NCBI RefSeq assembly: GCF_003254395.2
Contig: NC_037641.1
Coordinates: 13,106,501-13,170,500 of the forward strand
Direction: 5' to 3'
Origin: Apis mellifera
Taxonomy: Eukaryota > Arthropoda > Insecta > Hymenoptera > Apidae
DNA length: 64,000 bases
Shown here piece by piece: positions 39,009 to 50,090 of this stretch; within the stretch, counting starts at the first letter, position 1; every line of letters begins with the position of its first letter. Made by a program: the position numbers and the translations under genes. A model generated the notes under the pieces. The model ran no database searches and was not told the DNA's origin. It was given only the letters and a program-made list of their open reading frames with translations.

Positions 39009-39181
39009 TTCAAAGATAAGCGTATGTAAATGGAAATCGCGTCTGGAACATGGAATACAGAGATCCACTAACAAGGACAAGTGGTCGAGTGTCATAGCAG
39101 CATTTGCAGTCACAACTGCATTCAGGAACGATGACATCGGGTGACGATGCAATTTGTGTTGGACGTCAACTGTTCTTCGGA
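39009..39181 (-). CDS. Possible orphan coding exon (minus strand)
   Basis: On the minus strand a polypyrimidine tract ending in CCTTCCGAAG leads into an open segment that ends in a good donor (GAAG followed by GTATGA). The segment reads TVDVQHKLHRHPMSSFL and onward to DHLSLLVDLCIPCSRRDF and HTLIFEG, about 57 residues, looking more like ordinary protein than the chance frames nearby. No neighbouring exon on the same strand was found and no family was recognised. It could be a lone exon of a larger gene, a decayed pseudogene fragment or chance. Confidence 0.25.
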
Positions 39182-39280
39182 AGGAAAGATAAATATTAAC
39201 TAAAATATCCGGAATTATTGGCCGTAAATGTGCGTTAATAATCCGTAAATAAAAGCTAATTGCGAATATTAGAGACACGA

Positions 39281-39711
39281 ATCGATATTCCTAGAATTAA
39301 TAGTAAATTTATAGAATTTTCGTATTATCTTATCTACTTTGAACAATAATATAATTTTAAAAATCAAAATATATTGATTTTTAACGATACTATGAATAAT
39401 AATATGGCATAATTAGAATTTAATTCTTTGCTAAATTGATCGATCTCTAATATTATTCATTTGCAGGCAATCGAAACAAAAGTTTCAAATAATCGTAAAT
39501 TAATTTTATCGATATTCCTAGAATTAATAGTAAATTTATAGAATTTTCATATTATCTTTGAACAATGATATAATTTTAAAAATCAAAATATATTAATACT
39601 ATGCATAATATTATAATTAAAGTTTAACTTTGCAAATTGATCGATCTCTAATATTAATTTGCAGGCAATCGAAACAAAAGTTTTAATTTCAAATAATCAT
39701 AAATTAATTTT
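39281..39711. repeat. Two-copy direct repeat, about 227 and 204 bp
   Basis: ATCGATATTCCTAGAATTAA starts both copies (39281 and 39508). Both then follow the same order of words: TAAATTTATAGAATTTTC, AATATAATTTT or its variant, AAAATCAAAATATATT, TTGATCGATCTCTAATATTA and TTGCAGGCAATCGAAACAAA. The second copy has several small deletions. It is an AT-rich tandem duplication of unknown origin. Confidence 0.9.
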
Positions 39712-39886
39712 CCATCTGCTTACGTGGATTTAAAATCGAAATCGTAACGATTTTATTTTTTATGTAACAAAGTATCGAATATCCCACCACGTTGTGTATT
39801 CGTATTAACATTTTCTTTCGTTCGTATAAGAGATTTTAATTCGCATTATCAAGCATAGCTGGTCCACCATCTAAACCTAAATCCAG

Positions 39887-40141
39887 TTACCGTTCAATTT
39901 CCACAATAGCCTTGAGATTCTGGTTAACTTTATCAGAGTTCAACAACTCGAAACAACTTCCTACAACACGGTTGATCAATGCAACGAATTGAGATGTGTT
40001 CGCTGCGATATAGAAAACGACCGCCGGATTTATAATGAGGAAACTTCGATAACAAACTTCGATGGAGATTTACAACTTCTCAATAACGTTATACAAAAAC
40101 CGAAACCACTCAATAAGGCAATCTCAGAACGGATTATAAAA
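39887..40141 (+). CDS. Possible orphan coding exon (plus strand), 85 codons
   Basis: An acceptor-like CTAAATCCAG (a CTAAAC branch-like word lies at 39871) precedes an open segment of exactly 255 bases that ends at a GTAAGC donor, phase 0 at both ends. The translation includes QLPFNFHNSLEILVNFI, a cysteine-containing NELRCVRCDIEND stretch and a C-terminal LNKAISERIIK. The frame is open from 39881 past the donor to 40198. I do not recognise the protein. No companion exon was found, and the next plus-strand gene (RpL40) is unrelated. It may belong to an unannotated gene or be a pseudogene fragment. Confidence 0.25.
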
Positions 40142-40533
40142 GTAAGCTTGTTGTTTACTCGATTTCATCTGCTAAGCATATACATAGTTTACATCTAAAC
40201 TGTATTGTTATCAACGGAAATTCCATTTTATTAAGAGGCATTCCGTTTTTTAAATCAACGTGTAATAATCGAATTGTATCAATGATTTCATGATTCATCA
40301 TACGCGTTTCACTTTCATCGAATTTATATTAAATTTTCCTTACTTTCTTCCATATTTCTTTCTTATCTTTATCTTTTTATTATAACGTGTCGCCTCACGA
40401 TAAAAATGATAATATAAAGAGATTCTCGTTCAATGAATGCAAAAGCATTCAAGGTGGTAGAATATCGTAAAGCTTCTTATGCTTCTTTAAAGTATTGCAA
40501 AACTCATTCGAATTTATGAAACGCATTCATACA

Positions 40534-40579
<46 letters not shown>

Positions 40580-41298
40580 AATAGAAAATATATCTAAAAA
40601 ATTCGACGAATTATACGAATAATAAATTATTTCTATTCGATATTAAAATTGTGATATAAAATTTAATAAGTTAATTTTAATAAGTATTTAGATTTATTAA
40701 AATTTATCATTAAAATTTGCACCTATAATCGTGATTTAAGGCATGATCTTTATTTTTAAAAAAAAATAATATATATATATTGACTATAATATATACGCAT
40801 ACATACATATATCATACATGTGTTTGTAATACGTATATATATAAAATAAAATAAAATAAAATATAAAAAAACATATAATTCAAAGTAAATATTAACTATT
40901 AACTAACAAATATTAACTAACAACTTAAACTATTGATTAAAATTAATATTATACAATTCATATATATAAAATATTATATTTTTTTTAAGAAATTATTTGA
41001 TTAGATATTTATGACATGTACTTACATTATATTTGCATTTCATTTTAATAAAATTGAATATTTTTATAATTTTTAAAAGATAAATAATGAATCATCAGTT
41101 ATTAACAATATTCACAATAGATTAACATTCATTCAAATTTGCACTAATAATAATGATATAAATTTTCAATAATTACACACTTTATATAAGTACACTGTAT
41201 ATAAATTCTACTCATATTTTTTTTTGAAATAGTAGAATTATTCACCACGAGAGGGCTAGTATAATCGACTCTGTGTAAACGGAAGTTACAGTGCTGCC
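40142..41298. other. AT-rich spacer with (TA)n microsatellite
   Basis: Very AT-rich, CpG-poor sequence that includes a TA run of about 19 units at 40537-40575. No coding or RNA gene is visible. It marks the left end of the AT-rich block that continues to about 53.3 kb. Confidence 0.7.
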
Positions 41299-41348
41299 AT
41301 TGCAAAGTCTTTTGAGGTTGTTTTCGTGGCATGCATGCTTTTCTAACG
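41299..41348 (+). promoter_or_regulatory. RpL40 transcription start region and 5' untranslated exon
   Basis: A short first exon ends at 41348 before a consensus donor (ACG followed by GTAAG). The intron runs from 41349 to 41731 and ends TTTCTTTTAAATAG. Pyrimidine-rich starts (CTTTTG at 41309 and CTTTTCT at 41338) resemble the terminal oligopyrimidine start of ribosomal protein mRNAs, which places translation under TOR control. The exact start site is inferred. Confidence 0.55.
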
Positions 41349-41741
41349 GTAAGAATTCAATATCTTTTAGAGATTTTATGATCTAAAATCTTCTTATAAC
41401 GTATAAATTGTCTGTAAATTAAATTAATATCGTTTATTGATGAAATATTATATAATCGAACAATTAAACAAAAGGGTTCCAAAAACAACTGCAGTACGAT
41501 ACGTTGCTAGAACACACGTTTATAAACGAAATGTCTGTTGTGAAATTTTCTAGTCACTTCTACATATTTTATTAAACTTAACACTAAAAAATCATAGATA
41601 CTTAAGAAATTGGGAATATAAAAAATTAATTGTCATCTTAACGATCTTGCCTAGTAAATAATGTGTAATTTTGTATTTCTTTACTTCGCATTATGATTTT
41701 TTATTAAGTGTACGATCTTTCTTTTAAATAGGTATACCACG

Positions 41742-42220
41742 ATGCAGATATTTGTGAAAACTTTGACGGGTAAAACTATCACTCTTGAAGTAGAAGCATC
41801 AGATACTATAGAAAATGTGAAAGCTAAAATTCAGGATAAAGAAGGAATACCACCTGATCAGCAACGTCTTATTTTTGCTGGAAAGCAATTGGAAGATGGT
41901 CGTACTTTATCGGACTATAATATTCAAAAAGGTATTGTGCGATTTTATTTTTAATTAAGAAAAAATTAATTTTTCCTTTCATTTCATAGTCCAGAATAAT
42001 AATTATCTTGTGTTTTTAAACAGAATCCACCTTACATCTTGTTCTTCGACTTCGCGGTGGTGTAATTGAACCTACTTTACGTATTCTTGCACAGAAATAT
42101 AATTGTGATAAAATGATTTGTAGAAAGTGTTATGCACGCCTTCATCCACGTGCAACGAATTGTCGTAAAAAGAAATGTGGGCATACAAACAATATTCGAC
42201 CAAAGAAGAAACTGAAGTAA
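41742..42220 (+). CDS. RpL40: Ubiquitin-60S ribosomal protein L40 fusion
   Basis: This encodes a 128-residue fusion cleaved after the ubiquitin GG to give free ubiquitin and ribosomal protein eL40 of the large subunit. Coding exons are 41742-41931 and 42024-42220, with a 92-base phase-1 intron (GTATTG to AAACAG) splitting the Glu codon after NIQK. Residues 1-76 are ubiquitin (MQIFVKTLTGK to LRLRGG) with all seven lysines. Residues 77-128 are eL40, starting VIEPTLRILAQKYNC, with the four-cysteine zinc ribbon (C..C, then C.....C in KMICRKCYAR and TNCRKKKCG) and a basic C-terminus RPKKKLK. Ubiquitin position 19 is Ala, where animal ubiquitin usually has Pro. A 5' untranslated intron precedes the ATG. 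It lies tail-to-tail with FIG4. The assignment is certain. Confidence 0.98.
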
Positions 42221-42289
42221 ACTATATACTTCTACTTAATTTCTACTTACTCATTTTACAAATGTATCTCTTCTCTAAAAGATGGTTTT

Positions 42290-42295
42290 AATAAA
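42290..42295 (+). terminator. RpL40: RpL40 polyadenylation signal
   Basis: AATAAA occurs 70 bases after the RpL40 stop codon in an otherwise T- and A-rich 3' region. Cleavage would be expected about 10-25 bases downstream. Confidence 0.75.
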
Positions 42296-42322
42296 ACGTA
42301 CATAAGAATGTGATTAAATTTT

Positions 42323-42328
42323 TTTATT
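42323..42328 (-). terminator. FIG4: FIG4 polyadenylation signal
   Basis: TTTATT on the plus strand is AATAAA on the minus strand, 66 bases after the FIG4 stop. Cleavage 10-25 bases further on would place the FIG4 mRNA end at about 42,300-42,315, meeting the end of RpL40. Confidence 0.6.
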
Positions 42329-42393
42329 GCCTTATTATATATTAATTTATATGAATATATTTATAAAAATAAAACAAATTTAATTACATGTAT

Positions 42394-45023
42394 TTAATTT
42401 GGATATATTAGTTTTAACTGCTGTTGTTTTGTATAATTTTCGTACAAATTAATATCATTGGAATTTGGTAAAGAACCACCTACCTAAATAATATATATCA
42501 TTTTAATGTTGTATAATTGTTTTCCACATTATTATAATAACTTATTATGCTTACCTTAGCTCTTTTAACGTATTGTTCGTATATATTTATATTAGATTTC
42601 TTTACCGTCGGTAATTGGATTACAATAATTTTTGCTTCAGGAAATGATACCTGTTGAGTTAATTTTAATCGTACTTTCATGTAATCTGAGGGATACGTTG
42701 CATTACGCCCGATCAATGCAAATCTATTAAAAATACATTAAAATAATAATATTCTATCATGTTTATAAAAATAAATTATTATTACCTTTTATACAATATC
42801 ACATCGTTTCTTTTAGGATATTCAGGTTGAGTACCATATACTTCTTTCATAGATGGAAATAATGATTCAAAAGATGTAAATTCCGAATTTTCCTTCGAAA
42901 TAATGAACTGAGAATCATTATTATGTTGATGATTTTCATCCTCGTCTGAACTTGAATCATCGCTGGAACTATAGAAATATCGTGCATTAGAATTAACGAA
43001 TCTAAAAAATTATTTATTCGATTTTTACATTACCTTGCACTTGACGTCGTACTGCTGGTACTACTTTGCCCAGTCATTGAAGGATTTTTCATATTTAAAT
43101 TTTTATTACCAGTTTCTTCTCTTCTTCTACCTGGTCGTATTCGTACTACAAATGGACTAAAACTAGTTGTAAAATGCGGCATAAAATCTCTAACGGAATG
43201 ACTAATTTTATATGCGTAAACTTCGGAAAGTAAAGATAATTCATATGGCCTGCAAAAAATAATTCAAAATTTTTATATGAATTATAACGTTATATTCACA
43301 TCATAAGATTTTGATACCTATGATAATCATAATAAACATCGATCATTTCTTCCATCGAATTTTGAACTTGTATTATTTCTGAACATGTTTTCGTTATTTC
43401 ATTTAACGCGTATGGAAGACACTTTAACACAGTATTATCCCACCATTGAGTTAAAAGCTTTGTTCTGCGAGAATAATGACAAGCTGGTTTATGATGAAGA
43501 TAATAATCTGTTAGAAGTTCCCAAATTGGAGGTTTTCCTTCTTCGGGTATAAATAAACCTGTATAAGTAATATTTGTATCAATATCTATATATAAATTTT
43601 ATTTTTATCTTTTCGATTCTATTTGATTACATATATTTATTTACCTAAAAATAAATTAATTGTATGTTGTTTTTCCTGATCACTGAACGTATTGCTATAA
43701 TATCTACTGAGAGTTTGCATAATATCATTACCCTGGCTAGTCCATGGTGCAGTTTTTCTAAATCATACCATTAATATATATTTCTATTATAATTGAAAAT
43801 ATATATAATATAATACAATCTTACCTATAAGTTTTTATCCTATGGACTAATTGAGAACCACCATATTGTAATGCTAATGTATCACCATGATCTTCGTATA
43901 ATTCCTCTAACATTCTCACACAATCAGAGTCAAATTCTAATTTAGGAGATTCCAATACACCTAAGGCGCATAATTGGAATCCTAAAGCACATTTTCCTAT
44001 TGCAAATTGAGCTGTATTTGTACGATCTAAACAATCAACGCAATTTGTTCTAATAATACCAGTTTGTAATGTACCCCTTTTATCAAAGCATTGTCTTACT
44101 CTATTTTCTATATAATTTAATCCATTATGTTTATTTTCTTTGACGAACTTAGAATTAATATCACAAGCATGAGACAAATCATTATTATTCTCAGTTAAAA
44201 TATTTGTATAATTTTGAACATCATGCATATTGAATGAAGAAATCATGTTTGAATTAATTTTGTAATATTTTTTATTATAATTAGATTGAGGGGAAAATAA
44301 ATTCCTCTGACTATAATATGGACTTTGCGATTGAAAAATACCAGTTTTTAAAACTGCATTATGCGCTATATTTGCCAATCGCGCCATAACATTAAACTTT
44401 TTTCTAAAAGATTTATATTATTATAATTTATACTTTTATTTGATATTTTTATTTATTATTTCTATAAAATAATATAACTATACCTTTTGTTCATTCGAGC
44501 CATATCAAAACTTATATATTGAATATGATGTTCTGGAGGTAAAAATTGATTTAAATATTTAACAGCCATGCATAATTCTTCACTTAATGTACTTTCATGT
44601 TTTTTTTTTTCACGTTTTTTAACAAGATTAAGAATTATAATGGGAGAACCATACCTTCTTAGAAGTTGATTAAAATGTGCACCTGAATTTTTTTTGTTTA
44701 ATAATAAAATTTAATTTTTATTAGAAAAAAATATAACTTAAATAATAACTTATTATTTTTCATACCTGCTGTTTCTACATAAGGATCGGCTAAATCACAA
44801 GTAATGGTAGGTTTTGGAACCATTTTACTAACATCCTGGCTCCAATGTCCAGGAACTGATCCACGCATTTGAACAAAAGAACTAAAACGACCTTTACTTA
44901 ATGAACTTACTCCAGAATCATGGACAATTTGCTCTGTTTCTACTTCATTTGCAACATCTCCCTTCATTAATAAAATTATTTTTCAATAATAATAATTGGA
45001 ATATACATACACACATACATATG

Positions 45024-45062
<39 letters not shown>

Positions 45063-47283
45063 TAATTATATATACATCAAAATTTGCTCCACGTTTCAAG
45101 AATCTGGTACCTGCATACTTATTACTTCTTCTGGCAATAATAGTCACATACATAGATCTTCCAAAAATACTAACATTTGATTGACCAATAAAACCATGTG
45201 TAACATATAAAATCCAGTCACGATGCAAATCTTTTTCTACTGGTTTTAATAAATGTGAATTCCACACAAATCGACGATGTGGATTACTTCGTATCCCATA
45301 ATCAACATATTTTTCTGTACTGCTGAAAAAATATATATATATAGATAATCAACATTATTAAATATTTAATTTTTATAAATTATTAATTGATTATTATAAC
45401 AAACCTATTATTCCAATTTTTTTTAAATGCCCATATATTAAAAAAATCTTCTGCATCTTCAGCATCGCTATTGTCTGTGTGATTTAAATCTTTGGCATTT
45501 GTATGAAATATATCAGGTTTAATATGTTTTGGTGGAGTCATATTACTTTGTAAAGTATGAGTTAAGTCATAAGAATAACTAAAATAAAAATTACTACTGA
45601 GGTCTATGCTTTGAAACATCTTTACATATCTTTGTTCATCAGGATGAAAAACACGAATAGTATCATTTGGAATATAGATCATTGAAGTATCCTCTATTTT
45701 ATATATTGTATGATGACCAATTACAGCCACTTTACGTCGCTTAGTAACCAGAATTATATAATATCCTTCCAAGAAACGTACAAAACCTAAAAAATAATTT
45801 CTTAATAATAAAATTTCTTAATAATTAATTATTTTATTAAAATATAAATAAATTTTTTAATTTTATATATCATAATGTATCTAAAGTGTTATATATATAT
45901 AACATGCATAATTTTTTAATATTAAATAAAATGACATGCAAATTTAATTTTATATTATACTAAAAGCATGTTTGTGCTATAATATATCTTATACATAATA
46001 TATTTATATTGATGTAATATTAATATCACAATTTATATATATATATCAAGAAAATGTACTTTAATACAAAAGTTTTTAAATATTAAATTCTCAATTTTAT
46101 AATTTATTAATTTATTATTAATTTATTAAAGAAAAATACTATATGATAATGATTATTATCATATTTACAATATATTTCTATTTTCCATGTAATTCCATGA
46201 TTATATTCCATGTAATATAAATTTAATTGTATAAAATTATTATTATTTAAATTTAAATTTAAATAATCATTAAATACTTTGTTAAAAATTATTTTGTTTC
46301 GAATGACATTTGATTGAATATTAAAGTCAATGGTCCTTACCAAGAAGACCAAAAGCTGGTATTAGACGAGGAAAAATGTCTCTCTGCCACATTGTTTTCC
46401 AGGTGAATTTAGTTTGAGTTGGTTTATGCAATGGTTTCTGACATTCTTGGTGTTCAGATTCTTTTGATACACCATTGTCAATTGTAGATTCTTTGTGAAT
46501 GCTGCCTTTGTTAGCAAGCAAATATGTATATAGAAACTAAGTCTTATATAATGTTTCAGCAATAGTTTTATTCCAGTATTACTACATATATATATATATT
46601 ATTTTGTATGTCCAATATTAGAATACAATCAACATGCATATCCAAAAAAATAAATCATGCAATATAAAAAACTTAAATTACATAAATATTAGCATTGCAA
46701 TATAATTGTATACTAATAAGAAATACAAAGTATCAATATATGTGTAAAAATTATTATTTTTTTTTTATATCTTATATAATTATGTGATATTCATAATTAT
46801 TATAAAATATAAAAATTTTTAATATTGTGAAAGCAAATATGTGCATTGAAATTTTATATGAAAAAGAAATAATTAAACAAAATACTACTTACCAATAATT
46901 CCAAAAGCTGAAACAATTCTGGCAACTCCACCAACATTATTTCTTTGTCCAGCACGTGTACGGTTACCCATATCTATCATATTTACAAGATCCTTTATTT
47001 CATCTTGAGTATATTCTCTTTTATCATCTACAACAACTAATTCTTTAGATTCCATACGATCTATTTTCAATACTCGAAATCGTGTTAAAGTATTATTTGA
47101 TCCCATCAAATAAAATCTCTGAAATGTAATATAAATATTATATATTTATTTTTAAAAATATTAAAAATATTTATTTATAAAATATTTATAAAACAATCTT
47201 ACAGATTTTGTTTCATAAAGAGCGATCTTTTGTATAGAAGAAATAATAGGATGAAATACTACAGTTGGAATATTTTCATCCAT
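42394..47283 (-). CDS. FIG4: FIG4 phosphoinositide 5-phosphatase (SAC3)
   Basis: FIG4 is a SAC-domain phosphatase that removes the 5-phosphate of PI(3,5)P2 and supports PIKfyve with VAC14 on endolysosomal membranes. Thirteen coding exons can be built in phase: 47283-47203, 47118-46893, 45786-45405, 45322-45076, 44961-44766, 44682-44484, 44403-43825, 43757-43645, 43558-43318, 43249-43034, 42968-42786, 42723-42555 and 42483-42394. The product has 973 residues; vertebrate FIG4 has about 907. The order of blocks matches the family: PIISSIQKIALYET start, FVRFLEGYYIILVTKRRK, SSNFYFSYSYDLTHTLQ, RFVWNSHLLKPVEKDLHRDW, GDVANEVETEQIV, then the catalytic loop RTNCVDCLDRTNTAQF. The CX5R(T) Cys is residue about 565 and Arg about 571. 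YEDHGDTLALQYGGSQLVHR follows. An Asn/Ser/Tyr-rich stretch (about residues 465-535) before the loop is longer than in vertebrates. An additional exon-like segment lies in intron 2. The tail is acidic and Ser-rich. Confidence 0.96.
45031..45057. repeat. (TA)n microsatellite in FIG4 intron 4
   Basis: TA run directly beside a CATACA-type repeat inside the intron 45075-44962. Confidence 0.85.
46341..46536 (-). other. FIG4: Candidate alternative exon of FIG4
   Basis: Within the large intron between coding exons 2 and 3 lies an open segment ending in IFPRLIPAFGLLG and a GTAAGG donor at 46340. It closely parallels the end of exon 2 (ARIVSAFGIIG, GTAAGT). From the acceptor before 46536 (ACTTAG) it is 196 bases, entering in phase 0 and leaving in phase 1 exactly like exon 2, so it could replace exon 2. 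From a second acceptor before 46505 (ACAAAG) it is 165 bases, phase 1 to phase 1, and could be inserted as a 55-codon cassette. The rest is hydrophilic (KESTIDNGVSKESEHQE). It could also be a decayed duplicate. No transcript evidence is available. Confidence 0.5.
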
Positions 47284-48481
47284 TTTGAATAAATACTGAT
47301 TTATAAATATTAAACTTTTTTTTCAATATAAATAATTTTTTTAAAATTCTTTCCGTATCAATGACATTTCATATAATCACGATATTCGATGATATCATAG
47401 ACAACATGCAGGCAAAATTTGTCACATAATTACGTATCAAAAGTAAGACAAGGAGAGCAAATAGTGGGAGAAAAATAAAAATTTGAGAAATCAACGCCAT
47501 CTCTAGGATACCGCAAATGAAACTAAGAGATAAGATAAGAAAGATGGATAAAGCAAATTACAAGAGAAAAATAAAGAAAAAATAAGAATTAATTGTCAAA
47601 GTATTCTTCGAGTATTCTATTTTATTTTATTTGAAGAAATATTTTTAATATTCAAAAATGGCAATTCTTGTCTTATAATTTCTATCCTTCTCTCTATTTT
47701 CTATCCTTTTTATGAGTTTTATTTACACTTTGGAAAAAATTCTGATTTTAATATTTTTCAATTTTCGTCTTTCTCTTATTACTTTTTTTTTTTAATCTAT
47801 ATTTATTCTGCAAAAAAAAATTTATATTATAATATATATTCCTCAAAAGATCGTTTTCAATATCTGATTAATTTTATTCTCTTTTTTACTTAAATGATTA
47901 AAATGATTAAAACATCGATATTTTCTTTATATTACAAATATAATATGTTTTCTTTATATTACAATATTTATAAATATATATTAAAAATAAATATAGAAAT
48001 AAATATCTCTTTAATAGCATTATATTTAAATTTATTTTTATATAATAATTAAAAAAAAATTTACAAATTGAAATTATTTCCTTTATGTTGTATTAAAAAA
48101 CTTTTAATTCAACTCATATATAAATATACTATTCATAGCAATCTATGAGTATAATTTAATATATATAATTAAATATTATCTATTGATCTAAATGATCTAT
48201 ATTTTATATATCATCTGTAATAATATACTTAATAATATATATTTATAATTATATAAAAGACAATAAAATTTTAAAATTGTATTATATAAATAATAATTTG
48301 AATTATTATACATATAATTTAGAAAGAAAATTTAAAGATTAGGATATAATTAATAGGATAAATACATTTAATTATTTATTTATAATATGACTTCAAGATA
48401 TAATTATCATAAAATAATAATTTACTTCCTACAATATATATTATTCCTATATTATATTTCTATATTAAACATAGAAACATT
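47284..48481. other. AT-rich spacer between COX7A-type gene and FIG4
   Basis: Extremely AT-rich with poly-A/T runs. It contains the FIG4 5' flank on the left and the 3' untranslated region of the COX7A-type gene on the right, with a minus-strand AATAAA at 48375-48380, about 100 bases after that gene's stop. No other feature is seen. Confidence 0.7.
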
Positions 48482-49264
48482 TTATCGAAATTTCATTCGA
48501 AGTTCATTTATATAATATAAATTAATAACAAAACCAATCAAGGTTGTTGCAATGGTTAAACGATAAATTGCCATATCTGATGCGCCTCGTAAAAGAAATG
48601 TTGGTTTTAATAAATCAGCCTATAATTAAATATATAATTCATTATTTATTATATTTACTTTACTAATATAATTTTATTAAAAAAATATATATTATACATA
48701 CCTGCCATTCTTGTTGTAATTTTTTCATTTTTTGAGGTATTGTAGAATGATGTCTAGAGAGAGAACTAGATGTAGATGCTATCTTAGTTTTAATAGAATC
48801 AAACATCATTCTTGGTGTTTCTATTTTTTCTAATGCTTTTGGAGACTATAACATAAATTAATTAATTATTAAATATATTTTATATAATATTATACAATAA
48901 TATTGCTACATATTACACTATAAATCACATTATATACAATATACAAGTATTTGCAAAGTATTTAATTTATACTTAAAATTTTTTATAATTAAAATATTTT
49001 TAAATTTTTGTTATATATGTTATGTAAAAGTATAGTTTCATTATTTAATATTTAAAATTCCTTTAAAATATATGATAGAAAAAATAATACGTTCTTTACA
49101 TTAAATTTTATTAATTAATAATTAAAATGAAGCACTTGATTTTCAATTCTATTAAAGATTTTGTTTAATTTTTATTGTTAATTACTTACTAAAGGATAAA
49201 GAGCTTGTAATTGGGTGGATTGTTTTAAACGGCCAGTAAAAGCATTAAATTGATGGAATGACAT
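48482..49264 (-). CDS. COX7A: Cytochrome c oxidase subunit 7A-related protein
   Basis: This is a single-pass inner-membrane subunit of respiratory complex IV, or a supercomplex-associated relative. Three exons join in phase 0: 49264-49190, 48845-48702 and 48619-48482, giving 118 residues. The C-terminal 60 residues carry the family pattern: IPQKMKKLQQEWQADLLKP, then TFLLRGASDMAIYRLTIA and a transmembrane segment ending TLIGFVINLYYINEL. The N-terminus (MSFHQFNAFTGRLKQS) resembles the start of COX7A2L/SCAF1-type proteins (MYYKFSGFTQKL) more than short tissue forms of COX7A, so a COX7A2L-like role is possible. Introns are AT-rich and short, as in the neighbouring genes. Family confidence is good; the exact paralog is uncertain. 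Confidence 0.78.
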
Positions 49265-49941
49265 TTTCTCCTTTTACGTAACTTACCTGTTCTTGTAATG
49301 GCGCTTACCCGTACTCGTAACGATTTTGTACTTTAAATACTGAAAATAAAGAAAAGTATGTAAACCTATACGTATAATGTAGGTTGTCTTAATGTAGGTT
49401 GGTAGAATGCAGGTTGGCCATTTCACTAAATTATCTCAAAGATTATTTTCAATTTATTCAAATACTTTAATATAATTTTAATATAATTTAATATAATTTA
49501 TATTTATTAATATAAAATATTAATAATATGTGATTGTGTATAATTTATGTACACAATTTAATAGCTTATAATTAGATTATAAAATATAAATTATTTAATG
49601 ATATTATTAGCAATAATTTCTCTTATTACATTTTTATCATATAATTTTAATTTAAATTATATTAAATTTATTATATTTTATAAATTAAATATTCCTTTTA
49701 TTTCATTTTATATCATATACTAAAACTATATCTAGTGATTTGTATATAAGAAATGATTCATGATTAGAATATTCGTATAGATAATATATTTATTTGAAAA
49801 TATATATATATTTTTGAAATTATTTTATTTTGAAATACTGTTGCAATTTTCAAAACTATTTTATAATTTACAATGTAAAATGTAATGAATTAATGTAATG
49901 TAATGAATGTATTAAGTATACACACACACACACACACACAC

Positions 49942-49977
<36 letters not shown>

Positions 49978-50037
49978 TTATGAATTAATATATATTATTT
50001 ATGATTTACTTTTATTTTACAAATATAATAATAATTA

Positions 50038-50090
<53 letters not shown>

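Noticed and set aside
41144..41332. 62-codon minus-strand frame over the RpL40 leader
   Set aside because: Overlaps the RpL40 first exon; no recognisable protein, likely chance.
41349..41731. Possible intronic box C/D snoRNA in the RpL40 leader intron (a TGATGA word near 41438)
   Set aside because: No CTGA D box at a suitable distance and no terminal stem were found.
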